DNA from: Actinidia chinensis
Taxonomy: Eukaryota; Streptophyta; Magnoliopsida; Ericales; Actinidiaceae
Direction of reading: 5' to 3'
Length of the DNA: 22,500 bases
NCBI GenBank assembly: GCA_009663005.1
Contig: CM018914.1
Location: forward strand, 16,940,113-16,962,612
Shown here: positions 9,871 to 20,317 of the stretch, one piece after another
How positions within the stretch are numbered: the first letter of the stretch is position 1
How the letters are laid out: every line of letters begins with the position of its first letter
Notes under the pieces: generated by a model
What the model was told of the DNA's origin: nothing
Database searches by the model: none
The model's input: only the letters and a program-made list of their open reading frames with translations
Made by a program: the position numbers and the translations under genes

Positions 9871-10014
9871 TAACTAGGTTGTGGTTTTGTCCATTCTCAT
9901 CTACTGAGTGTCATAGCAAGGGAGTTTGAAATTTTCTTTTCTCGGCGTGCTGGTTGATGATGGTAGCGTAGTTGCGTGGCTTTGCCACAGTTGTTTGTGA
10001 ATTTCCGGATGTCT

Positions 10015-10725
10015 TTCTGAGGATTGACAAATTACTACCACATCGGGAGATTGAGTTCTCCATTGATCGATGCGGGCACCGCACCTATCTCATACCACCT
10101 TATCGTTTTGCACCGGGGAGTTTCAAGAATTGAAGATTCAAATTTTCAAGAATTGTTGGAAAGGGTTTTTATCCGACCTAGCACTCACCATGGGGAGCTT
10201 CGGCTTGTTTGCAAAGAAAAGCATGGATCGCTTAGGATGTGTGTGATTATCGACGATTGAATCGTGTGACGATAAAGAACAAGTATCCACTTCCGAGGAT
10301 CGATGACTTATTTGACCAATGAAGGTTTGAGCGGCTTCTCAAAGATCAATTGAGGTCGGGTTATCACGCAGTTGCGAATTAAGGAGGGGGACATTGCGAA
10401 GCGCTTTTTTCGCTCACGCTAGGGCATTCGATTTCTGTGATCATTTTTGGTCTTACGAACGCACCAGCAGCTTTCCTGGATTTGGATGAATCGTATCTTC
10501 AATCCATAATATTGACGTTTCGTGGTTGTATTGTGGACGATATCTTGAATCTACCGCCATCGGTTGAGTCACATGAGGAGCATTTGAGGATAGGGTTACA
10601 CTCTTGCGAGAGCACCGGTTTTATACGCTAGTTTAGTAAGTGCGATTTTGTACCTGAGGTGAAGTTCTTAGTCATTTGTGTCAGGAAGAGTACTGTGGAT
10701 TCATCGAAATTAGGCCATGATGAAT
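10015..10725 (+). pseudogene. Reverse transcriptase remnant
   Basis: Recognisable RT pieces in order are ELLERVFIRPST (about 10153-10188), KHGSLRMCV (about 10222-10248), RVTIKNKYPLPRIDDLFDQ (about 10264-10320, with changes), FGLTNAPAAF (10446-10475) and a VDDIL box at 10533-10547, whose two aspartates (10536-10541) are kept. This box equals the FIDDIL catalytic motif of Ty3/gypsy RTs. HEEHLRIGL follows. Frameshifts and a stop codon at about 10258 break the domain. It would copy element RNA into DNA in virus-like particles. Confidence 0.85.
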
Positions 10726-10799
10726 TGGGAACGCCAAAGACCGGTTTGAGATTCGTATTTCTTGAGTTTTAGCCAGTTCCTACCAACGATTTGTAGAGA

Positions 10800-11320
10800 A
10801 CTTTTTTTCACGTTTAGCGGCACGATGACTCGACTTTACGAAAAGAAGGGAAATCGCTTATTTTGGAACGATGTGTGCGAGCATTCTTTTCAGACTTAAT
10901 AGAGATTGCTTCGCACCATTCTGGTTTATAACCTGAGCGAGAGTTGGGATATATCGTGTACTGCGAGGCTTCACGTGATGCTTTGGGTTGTCGTGCTGAT
11001 AGCATTTGGTAAAGTGATTTGCGTATGGCTCTTGTCAATTAGGAGGCATGAACAGAATTAATCCGACTCACGACTTAGAGCTTGTGGCGGTATCTTTACG
11101 TTAAGAGTTGGAGACATTACTTGTAACGGGGAGCGTTTTTTGGAAGTTGTCAAACCATAAAATTTGCAATATCTATTTACGCAGAATTACTTGAACATGA
11201 GGCAGCGACGTTGGATGGAATACATGCGGACTACGATTTTGATTTACAATATCATCCTAGGGAAGGCCAATGTTGTGGCGCTGCTCTTAGTAGGAAATAT
11301 CCTTAGCACTTTGGCAAGTA
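10800..11320 (+). pseudogene. RNase H remnant
   Basis: Pieces corresponding to a Ty3/gypsy RNase H are visible in shifting frames: TRLYEKKGNRLFWND (about 10825-10872), IVYCEASRDALGC-like sequence (about 10950-10995), a THDLEL segment (about 11066-11085), and NMRQRRWMEYM (about 11194-11226) followed by a YHP-G-KANVVA-like end (about 11250-11280). Order and spacing after RT are normal. It is frameshifted several times and not functional. Confidence 0.7.
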
Positions 11321-11329
11321 TTTCTAGTT

Positions 11330-12730
11330 AGTGAGTGGCAAATGCTTTAAGGCTAATCGGTGAGTATGACTTATTTCTCAGCGAGATCGGTGAGTCTGCT
11401 ACATGTTTGTTCACGCTTTATCTGTAGAACCATCATCCATTAGTAGGGTCATTATGCACAACAGCAAGATGTTGGAGGCAAAAACTATTTGCGACCGCAT
11501 TCTAGAGGTGATAGGGGGGGGGGGGGGTGGGGGGTGGGGGTGGGCCCACCGATGGGTTTTACACGAGGATCCATGTTTGAGATATAAGTCCCTAGATTGG
11601 TTTGTGCCATTTCTAGTAGAAAGAAGTGTACTTCGTGAGTTTCCATCATTCGCGACTTGCCGTTCATCCTGGGGGAACGAAGTTAGCATGGTTTATGTCG
11701 TAGTTTTGGTGGAGGCGAATGAAGAAAGACGTTGCATTAATTTCGTTTCTAGTGTTTGAACTTGTCAGTAAGTGAAAGCCTAACATCAGAAACCAGCGGG
11801 TTTGCACAACCATTAACCAGTTGGCGGGATGAAAATGGGAACATATTATACTATGACTTTGTATCGGTTTGCCTAGGTCCATGCGGGGCATGACACTGTT
11901 TGGGTTGGTGGTCGATCGTTTTGACAAATCCCACTTTGCTTCCTATCCGTCTGTCAGATTCAGCAGAGGAGCTTGGTGTGTCCTATGTTCGTGAGATCGT
12001 TATAGACTACATGGGGTTCCTAGATCTATCGTTTCTGAGAGATCCGCGTTTTTACATCGCTCTTTTGTCAGGGGATGTCAATTCCCTCTTGATCAGATTT
12101 GCGTGGGGCCCTTAGCACGGCGTTTCAACCCTCAGACTTGATGGCAGTCTGAGGTACTATTCATATTTTGGCAACATGCTTTGGGCATGTTTCTTGATTT
12201 TGGTGGATCATGGGAGGATCAACTCACTTGGTTTGGAGTTCGCATATAACAATAGTTATCAAGGCAAGCATTTCATGGCATCGTTTGAGGCGTTGTATTT
12301 AAGAACCTGTAGGTCAACCCATGTGCTGGACCGACGTTGGAGAGCAGCACTTGCCATTCGGATTGGGTTTCGTGATACAACTGAGAAAGTATTTTGATCA
12401 GGAAGCGTTTACTCCAGCGCAAGTTGTCAGAAGAGTTTATGCCTGACCGGAGAAAATGTCTTTCTGAGAGTTTGCTGTGGATCATGTATCTTAATGGTTT
12501 CACCTAAGAAGGTTTTAATTGCGCTTTGGGGATCGCGGCAAGCTATCACAGTTTTTATTGGACGTTTGATATTCTTGATCGTATTGGAGCCGTTGCTACC
12601 GCTTGTCCTTGCCAACCAAGCGCCAATGTGCTAATGTTTTCAATGTTTCCATGTTACAAAAATATGAGCCTGATCCCTTCCCAACATTTTGGTTGGGGAG
12701 ATCTTTGACGTCAATGAGGAATGTCACGTA
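11330..12730 (+). pseudogene. Integrase remnant
   Basis: The N-terminal zinc-binding region is hardly readable. At about 11624 a frame resembles the segment before the HHCC finger, and KPAGL-like sequence follows at about 11793. The catalytic core begins with VVDRFDKSHF (about 11910-11940; first Asp kept), continues with LPIRLSDSAEELGVSYVREI (about 11939-11998) and RDPRF (about 12042). A base is missing exactly at the second catalytic Asp codon. A LEFAYNNSYQGKHFMASFEA stretch (about 12233-12292), an LDRIGAVA segment (about 12575) and a YKNMSLIPSQHF end (about 12655) show the C-terminal half. A guanine-rich run at 11514-11544 lies in the N-terminal part. No function is expected. Confidence 0.8.
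11514..11544 (+). other. Guanine run with G-quadruplex potential
   Basis: The pattern is G14-T-G6-T-G5-T-G3, four G tracts with 1-nt spacers. It falls in the integrase remnant, where no such run belongs in a coding frame of this family. It can be a real repeat expansion or an assembly/base-calling artefact. Confidence 0.8.
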
Positions 12731-12929
12731 TTAGGAGCGACCGATTCGTGTGTTGACACGAGGGGGATCAAGTTTTTGAAGTAAGACTATTTCATTGGTG
12801 AAGGTTTTATGCTTCATCATGGCGTAGAAGAATCTACATGGGAACACAAATTAGAGTTTCGTGGCAAAGTATCCGATCTTTGTTGAATCAATCGGGTACA
12901 TTTATCTAAATTCGTGGACGAAATTTCTT
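12731..12929 (+). pseudogene. Chromodomain-like C-terminal tail of integrase
   Basis: HHGVEESTWEH (12816-12848) matches the conserved W-x-x-H-G-x-E-E-A-T-W-E core of the C-terminal chromodomain found in chromovirus integrases. It is followed by EFRGKVSDL-like sequence and a stop. This assigns the element to the chromoviruses. Frameshifts precede it. Confidence 0.65.
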
Positions 12930-12943
12930 TAAGTGGTACAGGT
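12930..12943 (+). promoter_or_regulatory. Degenerate polypurine tract
   Basis: ttaagtggtacagg lies directly before the 3' LTR, where related elements have a run such as AAGGGGGG-TAG. Pyrimidines now interrupt it. It would prime plus-strand DNA synthesis. Confidence 0.5.
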
Positions 12944-15054
12944 TGTAGATTTCATTTTTTTTTTAAAAATTTGTAAAAGTTAATATAGGCCACAGTGGAT
13001 TATGGATCTAAGTGTTTTTTTTAGTGGGCCACATGGGGTTAATTGGACTTAGATGTATTTGATTTTGGGGTTATGGTGATATTGGGGGTTTAATTTGGAT
13101 CCAATTAGAATTTAATTGGAATGTTAAACCAAATAAGGTCCTGAGACCTCCGTTGTCCCATACCGTTTTGAAAGCCCTAAACACAATCACCCCAACATCA
13201 TCCATTACCAACAAAATCTTATCTTTCCTTTTCTTTTCTTTTTTTTTTTTTTTTTCTTTCTCTCTTTCCCTCTTTCTTTATTTTGATAATCTATTTTCTC
13301 TCATCTTTCGTCCAAGACGAATTCTCTCCCTCCTATTGACAGTGTTGTTTTTCCACTTCTCTCTCTATCTTGGTGTTTGAAACCAGAGTTGTTGTGAGTC
13401 TATAATGTTAAGATCGAGTAGTAGAGTGTGATTTCAAGTGCTGGTTATTTGAGAGAAATTATCTACTCAACGGGGCCTTCTATCGAGCCAATAATATCAG
13501 AGATCTGAGTATTTTGGATTCCATCACATCTTCTTCATTTTTGGAGCTTGCTGTATTTAATTGAGGTAAAGGGGTTTAGTTTGTTGGGGTTTTACTTTTG
13601 GTTTGTTGTTAATAGCTTATTTCAAGTCTATTTAGGCATATTTTGAGTATTACTCTTTAAAACATAAAAAACTTGATTTATAATGAAAAGGGTAACAGAG
13701 TTTACATTGTTGGGGTTTATATTGGTTTGTGTTGATGATTATGATATTTTTTTTATAATTTCTTTTGTTTACATTACAAGCTGTTAGCAGTGTAAATTTT
13801 ATTAAATGTTGGCTCTTGAAAATGGTTTTTTGAGAAATGACATGCTAGTGAGTATACCAGAATTAGATGGCTTAGATTAAGCCTGAAATGAAATCCTAGA
13901 TGGCAAAATATAACAACGCAAGGAGGGAATGTCGACCCCGCCTTTCGTTTAGTGACCGAGACTGCGGCCGGATATTGGGTAGGTCAAACCTTCGTGGAAA
14001 TCCGAGAAGTAGGCCGGATATTGGATATGTCAAACCTTCGCTAAAAATCCGAGAAATATGCTGGATATTTAGGTAGTCAAACCTTTCAGTGAAAGTCCGA
14101 GAAGTAGACCGGATATGTATTACCCTGGTGTGTCATTCTAATTAGTGGAAGTAATTACTTTTTGAGAAAAACATAAATTGAGAGCGATTTGATTGGAGAA
14201 ATCGGGATTGAAACCAAAAGTAATTTTAGTATAAAATAAAGCATATTTTAATATTGAATCAAGTTTTTTAATTATTATGAGTATGTATCATAAATTGTGG
14301 GCTTTGAAGTATCAAGTTCCTTGTTAAATCTTTTCAAGGTAACTTACCTTTACTATACATAAATTTCAGGTACGTCGGAGGGTTTTTGTTTTTTTTTTAT
14401 CCTGATTTGTGAGGCATGAGGTGCCAGTGTTTTTTTATAAATATTTAATTTATGAAACATTGTAATTTCATTTGGCCTGGTGTGGGTAAAAATTGTATTA
14501 ACTAAATTTTATTGCTTGAATTATTTTATGAATCGTTAGAATTATATTCAGTCCATTAAATACCAATTAGGGGTTAAATTGAAAGATTGAAAATTTGGGG
14601 ATCAGATTAAAAGACATTTAAGTTGAAGGGTGAAAAAAATTTTTATTAATTAAACTAATTGTGCAGACACAATCATTGGTTACTTACTTTACTTTCCCCC
14701 CCTCCCTTCTCCTACCCTCCCTCTATCCCTCCCTCGCGCGCGGGCTTTGTGCGCGGGCCGCCTTCGCCCGCCCTTGGCCTGTGAGACGCATTATATGTTT
14801 TGCATTCGGCTTACTGCTCCTGGAGCCTAGAGCCCATCAATCTCCCGGGGAGAAGATGTCCATTCTAATAAAATCTCAGTATATTAGCCATGACTCTTAT
14901 CTTTACATTTTGTACTCATCGATCATGGTAACATGGTCCAGGGGATGATTTTATGTACTACTGATAAATACAAATATATTTGTTATAGTATTTCGTTTTG
15001 ATTTTTTAGTTATTTCATTACGTGACCAAGTCGTGATTTGACTTGGGCGTGACA
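12944..15054 (+). repeat. 3' LTR of the nested Ty3/gypsy element
   Basis: It starts tgtagatttcatttt and ends gtgaca, collinear with the 5' LTR. The 47-bp repeat array is at about 13930-14125. Between 14696 and about 14850 the copy differs from the 5' LTR by massed A-to-C replacements (see findings), which makes this part GC-rich. Confidence 0.85.
13930..14125 (+). repeat. Four tandem copies of the 47-bp unit in the 3' LTR
   Basis: Same unit as in the 5' LTR (core gtccgagaagtaggccggat, or tccgagaa variants). Copies start near 13930, 13984, 14031 and 14078, so the array predates the insertion. Confidence 0.75.
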
Positions 15055-15059
15055 TGTTG

Positions 15060-17221
15060 CTAATCTTTTTTTTCTAACCCTTGTTTGTGAGATGTCGGAT
15101 CCGAATCAATATCTTAGAATGATCGTAGTATGTACATTTCTTTTCAAGACAAGCATCCCTAGTAGGCGCACAAGAAGTAACTTTTATGAGCTTCTCGCAT
15201 ACACCATTCATAGTTTGATGTAAATTGTGTATGCTCATTTGAATGGTGCAGCTGACAAGCCAATTTGGTAGATTCTGACACATATGGCTAAGTCTTATAC
15301 TCGGATGCTTTTTTTCCATCGTCCTGCACCAATTCTTTGAATCAATTATCCTAAATTTGTTGGCCTTTTGTCTCTCGTGAATAATAAAATGGTCCGGTTT
15401 GTATCATGTCCTATCGGACAAACAACTTTCAAGATATGAGTGCAACAATATTCCAACAAACTCAAAATTTTTGGCTTTCCATCCCTACCTACCTCATAGT
15501 GTTTGCGAATCCAATGTCACGACAACTTTTCCATTTCATAAACTTTTGACTTCACTACGATGATTGAAATTCGGTTGGTAGTCTCCCCATCTTCCAACTT
15601 ATAAAACGAAAAACTTCACACGTTATTTCATCCGTGAACTTGTTAGAGACTTTTTAGGTATAAACTTTTTACCACATTCTTCCATCAACAATTCATCTCA
15701 TTCACAACCGAAACTTATGCTCGTACTTAAAATCTTCATCACTTTCCTTTTTACTATCATCTATCTTTCTTCAATGCTTGATCATATTTGACAACGCCTC
15801 TTTAAGATTATGTTGTCTGTATTTTACAAAACCATCAAAAATGAATTGACACCCTCACTACGGTCCGGTAGTATTCATACCGGCAAAATTGTTGACATTG
15901 TAAACACGGGTACCCCAAGACTCACGATATCATACAATTGTTGAAGCCCCATTTCATTGGTTTCTAACAACCCATATGTTCCTTTAATCAGTGCCACCAT
16001 CTCTCTTCAAAATCCTCTTTCTTATATGTCTTCACAAATACATTTTTTCACTTCCGTCTTGAATTTTGATTTGGTCGCTTGTATACACTCGTGACAACTT
16101 TTTCACAATTTCTTTTTAATATCCAATGCATCACCGATGACGGGTGTTAGGAAAGACTTTAACACTTGCTCTCCTTCATTGCCATTCTTGGTCAGTGATG
16201 ATAGAAGTTGGAGCACGTCCTCCCATAGCTTCAAGCCATGTCTCAAATAACCATAAAAACTCAACTCTGTCCGTCTTGTAAAAAGTGCACATCCAAACTG
16301 TATGATGCATGTGATTGTTTACTCCCGTAAAATGGTGCAAAAAGGCATCTCCTACCTTTTTGTTTCGATATGTTGTGTCAACGTGACTACATCTCCAAAA
16401 TAATGTACGCCATGCGAGAATCGAGAATCTACCAAAACAATTCATCCACTGCCCAGCACTTTCATTACATTGATTGCATAAAAAGTGGGGGTTTTGGTGC
16501 TTGTTTGTTTTTTAAAATAGGTTAGTACTGTTGTGCATCTCCTCCTCTAACTCTCCTATGCCTCAATTTCTCAAGTGATTATAGCAGTCTCTATTATCAA
16601 AGCCAATGTATTCGCCACCAAAAATTGGAAGCAACTTTAAGAAATTTGCAATTTTCTCTATGAAATGCTTCTGTCAAATCTTTAACATCTTTGGGCATGG
16701 TCGGTTTGACTTTCATTTTCATCCTCTTAGATGGAGTCACTAATGGTGAATTAGTATCGCTAAAAATGTTACCCCCACCTCCATTTCATCAGGATCTATT
16801 TGTCAACGACTTAATAATCCGCAATTGAGCGTTGCAAAATCCACATTTAGCAGTTGACAACTTCTTTTCTTTCTTCGGTAGTACTTCATCATTTTCTTCT
16901 CTCTCATCATTCCCTTTCATCACACGGTTTCACACCTTCCTTCTACTCCTGAACATACATTCCGTCTTTTGGCATACAAATAGGCACACTAGTCACGTCA
17001 TTCGAGCTGTTTTGTCCTTTGGATGAAGTCCAGTACTAATCCAAAACTATTTTGTCGACCATAGCTTCATAGTACTTTCGTGCTTCTTCATTTGTCTCAA
17101 AAAACATCCCACTTGACGTGCTTCTAACCTTTCCAACGTCATATTTGGAGTCTGCAAATCCTCTACTTCGACATCATATATCCAAAAGATTCTTTACCAT
17201 TGCTCCCTCGTCAATATGCAT
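15060..17221 (-). pseudogene. FAR1/Jittery-like MULE transposase, N-terminal and central part
   Basis: The minus strand encodes a FAR1-related DDE transposase, the enzyme that cuts the MULE ends in the nucleus. A plausible start (MHIDEGAMVKN) is at 17221. SSGMFFETNEEARKYYEA (about 17113-17059) is the FAR1-type DNA-binding N-terminus. The MULE catalytic core includes VDTTYRNKK (about 16382-16356; first Asp), FLWLFETWLEAMGGRAPTSI and ITDQEW (about 16195; second Asp). FEERWWH-like sequence near 16000 would supply the Glu. FEFVGIL (about 15465) followed by a His is what remains of a SWIM zinc finger. Frameshifts and stops occur throughout. The frame would continue at 5853 on the other side of the retrotransposon. 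Host FAR1/FHY3 transcription factors are relatives, but the terminal repeats and decay favour a transposon copy. Confidence 0.82.
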
Positions 17222-17863
17222 AAAAAAATTCCAGTAAGCCTGCCAACACCAAGCAATTATTAATCAATTTATAAGTTGTAATCGTAGCAAAGTGATGAAT
17301 CTCGCTATTTTAATGAAAAGCACCCATTTAATGAATTAATGTTTTACTATTTCAATTGTCCTGGTATGTGAGGTACAGATGTGTAGAATAATAATGACTT
17401 TGTAGAGTATTTTTTTTTTCCTGTTTGTGTAAGGGTTGTTTGCATATTTATTGCAAAGTCAATGAGGCGGGTTTTTACCCTGCTTATGAGATTCTCTCTG
17501 TTCTCAAATAATTTTAAGGACTCAAGGAGGTCGTTTTTTGCCCCTCTGGCTTTGTGGAATCTCTGGTCTCTGTTCTCAAAGAATTTAACGGATCAACCAC
17601 CCCAGCAATCTCTCTTATTGTATAACCCTCCCTTATCCGTCGCCTTCCTTCTTTCGTACCACCAATGTACACCCCCTCCCAATCCCCCTCACCCCCTACC
17701 TCAATTAAGCTCCCTCTCCCCACCTAACCCATAATCCCGATTTTCACGAAAAACTCATCATTTGAGTTGTTGTTATCCACATCCCTTGGATTTATAACAA
17801 ATTAGTTAATTTTGGAAAAAATTAGAGTAAAAAACTAACGCGCGAGAAATTGAAATCCTAATT
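17222..17863 (-). other. MULE 5' leader region, non-coding
   Basis: Between the predicted promoter and the transposase start, this region has purine-rich minus-strand sequence (17600-17730) and no recognised coding. The open frames seen there on both strands come from low-complexity C/T-rich sequence. It may contain the 5' untranslated region and possibly an intron. Confidence 0.45.
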
Positions 17864-17864
17864 C

Positions 17865-17905
17865 TATATATACGTGTTCTATTCTCCATAACAAGTTGCT
17901 ATTGG
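17865..17905 (-). promoter_or_regulatory. Putative MULE transposase promoter (TATA and CCAAT)
   Basis: On the minus strand a CCAAT (17905-17901) is followed about 30 nt downstream by cacgtatatata, with TATATATA at 17872-17865. Position just inside the right terminal repeat and pointing to the transposase supports a promoter role, which is inferred only from motifs. Confidence 0.4.
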
Positions 17906-17941
17906 ACCTTGCAACAGATTGAGATACTTACGAGGATTCTG

Positions 17942-18272
17942 CAGGGAGGGTAAAGTTGGGACCGCGGTGAGAGAGTGTAAGGGTTGACCTCAAGGTCTCG
18001 AGGGAGGGTGTTGCGTGAGGGGGGAGAGAGAGAGCCGTAGGCGTGGGGAGCCGGGAGGGTAAAGCCTGTGGGTGGTGGAGTGAGGGAAGAGATGTAGCGG
18101 GGGGAGGATAGAGGAGAGAGATGGGTTGCTGTGTTGGGGAAGATAGAAAGAGAGATGGACTGTTGAGTGGAGCAGGAGAGGGGAGGATTACTTTCATCTC
18201 AACCCTTGAAATCAAGGGTTGAGATGAAATGTTTAAAGTTGTGTTCAAAATTGTGTATATATATCCATCCCC
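17942..18272 (-). repeat. MULE right terminal inverted repeat, 331 bp
   Basis: Read on the minus strand this matches the left repeat from its outer end (gggatggat) to ttaccctccc. It contains a perfect palindrome at 18192-18229 with 18-bp arms (tttcatctcaacccttga) separated by 2 nt. It lacks the roughly 350-bp piece found in the left copy. Confidence 0.8.
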
Positions 18273-18325
18273 ATATATATATCCGTAATAGTGTTTTGAA
18301 GCATGTGACGAAAGTAATCATAACC

Positions 18326-18984
18326 CAGTGACGACTTACTAAACTATAAAGTCAACAAAGCCTTTACTTTAGTCCCTGATTTTAGAAGGCCCCAAATTTT
18401 TTATTAGTGTTATATAGGTTTATAAGATTTCTTATATTTGCTACTTAAAATCCCAAAAATTAAAAAGGCCCACCAATAAAGACAAAAGGTTATTCACCAC
18501 AATAGAAAACTCAAAAAATACAAGGTCTAAAAATCTGTACAAACCACACTTTCAAAATGAAGGATCAACATATTTATCTCCAATGATGATAAATCAGGTT
18601 TAATACAATCACTGAAAGAATATTTTAGAATTAATTATTTTATATTTGTTCTTGATCATTATGTTTCTTCACTTGAAAGTATATTTGAACAATTACTAAT
18701 ATATGAATATATTTTTTATTTTTTTTTAAATTTTAAAAAATTAGAATTATTAGATGAGGAAGGTAAAAACTATATTCATTGGAATATATATATAAATTTA
18801 TTGTTACAATATTTGTTACTGACAAGAAAAATTAAATGGAATAGCTGTACCTGTACTATCAATTGAAAATAACTGTTATAAATACTGAAATACAAAGCTA
18901 AACAAATAAATTTTAGATAAAATAATATTTAGACCTCATTTAAAGATATCTCTTTAAGCCTCACATATACTTGAGTCTGCCCTT
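18326..18984 (+). pseudogene. hAT-family transposase relic in a deleted element
   Basis: Two readable pieces match the C-terminal half of hAT transposases of the DUF4371/ZMYM-like group. EYFRINYFIFVLDHYVSSLE starts at 18618 and continues with SIFEQLL. EKLNGIAVPVLSIEN (18826-18870) corresponds to the ERLNGLAxLSIEN segment of the hAT dimerisation domain. The region between is shorter than in full proteins and AT-rich, indicating internal deletion. Possible ends are cagtgacgactta (18326) and, inverted, aagggcagactca (18984), an imperfect pair; no clear 8-bp target duplication was found, so the borders are uncertain. The family call rests on the protein pieces. Confidence 0.55.
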
Positions 18985-20317
18985 TAGCGGTGGGACTGAT
19001 ACAAATTTAATTGGTTAAAATATTATGATCCACAAATGAGGCCATCTAATAAAAATCAATCACAAGTAATTAGAATAACACTTGCCAATGAACAAAATTA
19101 GAAGCCAAGGATTACATGAATGATCCAAGGAGGGTACAGGGAGTAATCTCACCTTCAAAAATTTTAAAAAAACCTTAAATTATAATTATTCATATCCTAT
19201 TCTATATACGTTTAATGAATAACATATGATTTTTTTTTAATTTCTAGCTCAATTTCAAATAATAGTTATAAAATATTTAAAATTGAATATATTTATATTA
19301 GTAAAAAAATATATTTTTCTATAAATTTCATGACAAATTTTATTAATTACGGTTCCGTCTCATTTCGTATCCCCTAAATTAGAATTTTAGAATCGTTTCT
19401 GATTGGTTGACATTCGAGGTCTGCCAGAGACAAAGCTTTAATGCTCTCAAACAAAGATAGATGTTTGCATGTGTTGAACTAATGAGAGGGACCCATGAAA
19501 GCCCATCTCATCGATTTTTCTACAATTATTAGAATGCACATAAAAAAATTGTATTATATTTTCTTTATCATTGGGTCGTTATTGCTTTTGCATATGGTCC
19601 AACAAATTTTCTATGTATGAAAAAAAATAAGTATAAAAAACTCTAGATAAATTACAGCCCGAAAAAAAATAATACATAAGTATTTTTTTTCTTTTTCTTT
19701 CATATAATCTAGAAATTGTGAAATGTTTTCGATTCATAGCCAAAAATCATGAAAAGAAAACAAAAAAATTGATAGAAGTTAATTAATTAATTAAATATAT
19801 TTTTGTTATTTATTTATTTAATTATTTTGGTTGGGTTGAGTGGGGGGATTTTCTAGTGGTAGCTAACTAATTAATTTACTTAAGTGATATTTTTTATATA
19901 AAGTTAAAAAAACTAACTTCCACTTGTCAAAAAAAAAAAAACTGCCTGATAAAATTAACTAGTCTATATATACTTACCCACTTGTTGCATCAATTCATGC
20001 ACACCAATGTTATGGACTTTATATTTGGATCAATAAAAGTTCTCCGGATTCGATTCAAAATGAATGAATCTAATCTATTTGAGTAGATGGAGCCACATAA
20101 ACAATGAATTTATACCATTTATTTTTTAATTTTAAGAATATTTATCGATCCAATTCAAAGGCTAAATTGTCTACAAAGAAGCAGACATGTTCAAAGTTGT
20201 AAACATTCACACACCCCTCAAAATTCATGTGATGACACTTCATTTATTGTTCATGAAAATGGATGCACACAAAAAGTAACATGACAACACATGAAAGTTA
20301 ATTCAATTCATCACCTA
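18985..20317. other. AT-rich non-coding stretch
   Basis: No gene or element end can be supported. It holds homopolymer runs and the short palindromic run ttaattaattaattaa near 19780. A fragment ggttccgtctcatttcgtatcccc (about 19351-19374) resembles a hAT-like end without a partner. Confidence 0.5.

Larger units (their letters stand above)
5855..15054 (+). mobile_element. Ty3/gypsy LTR retrotransposon (chromovirus, Tekay/Del-like), decayed
   Basis: Two direct repeats of about 2.1 kb (5855-7920 and 12944-15054) flank a 5.0-kb interior that starts with a tRNA-iMet primer-binding site and carries, in order, gag, aspartic protease, reverse transcriptase, RNase H, integrase and a chromodomain-like tail. 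Integrase after RNase H marks the Ty3/gypsy order. The sequence before the 3' LTR (ttcgtggacgaaatttcttt) and long LTRs fit the Tekay/Del lineage. All domains are broken by frameshifts and stops. The MULE sequence on both sides shares GTTG at the junctions (5850-5853 and 15056-15059), compatible with a damaged 5-bp target duplication. The element is inserted antisense to the MULE transposase. Confidence 0.88.
4306..18272 (-). mobile_element. FAR1/Jittery-type Mutator-like element (MULE) with a nested LTR retrotransposon
   Basis: Both ends carry the same long sequence in opposite orientation: gggatggatctatatacaca at 4306 and, read on the minus strand from 18272, ggggatggatatatataca. Ten bases (atatatatat) flank each end (4296-4305 and 18273-18282), fitting a MULE 9-11 bp target duplication, although the AT-run target makes this ambiguous. 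A FAR1-like transposase lies on the minus strand between the ends. The 9.2-kb retrotransposon at 5855-15054 is a later insertion; the MULE without it is about 4.8 kb. Layout on the minus strand: right repeat, promoter, transposase, (retrotransposon), transposase C-terminus, short repeats, left repeat. All coding parts are broken, so the copy should be inactive, though its ends might still be mobilised by a related transposase. Confidence 0.8.

Noticed and set aside
16176..16445. A stand-alone FAR1/FHY3 host gene
   Set aside because: The transposase is broken by many frameshifts and sits between matching long terminal inverted repeats, which fits a transposon copy.
17462..17734. Open frames on both strands in the MULE leader region
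   Set aside because: Low-complexity C/T-rich sequence with no domain; it lies between promoter and transposase start.
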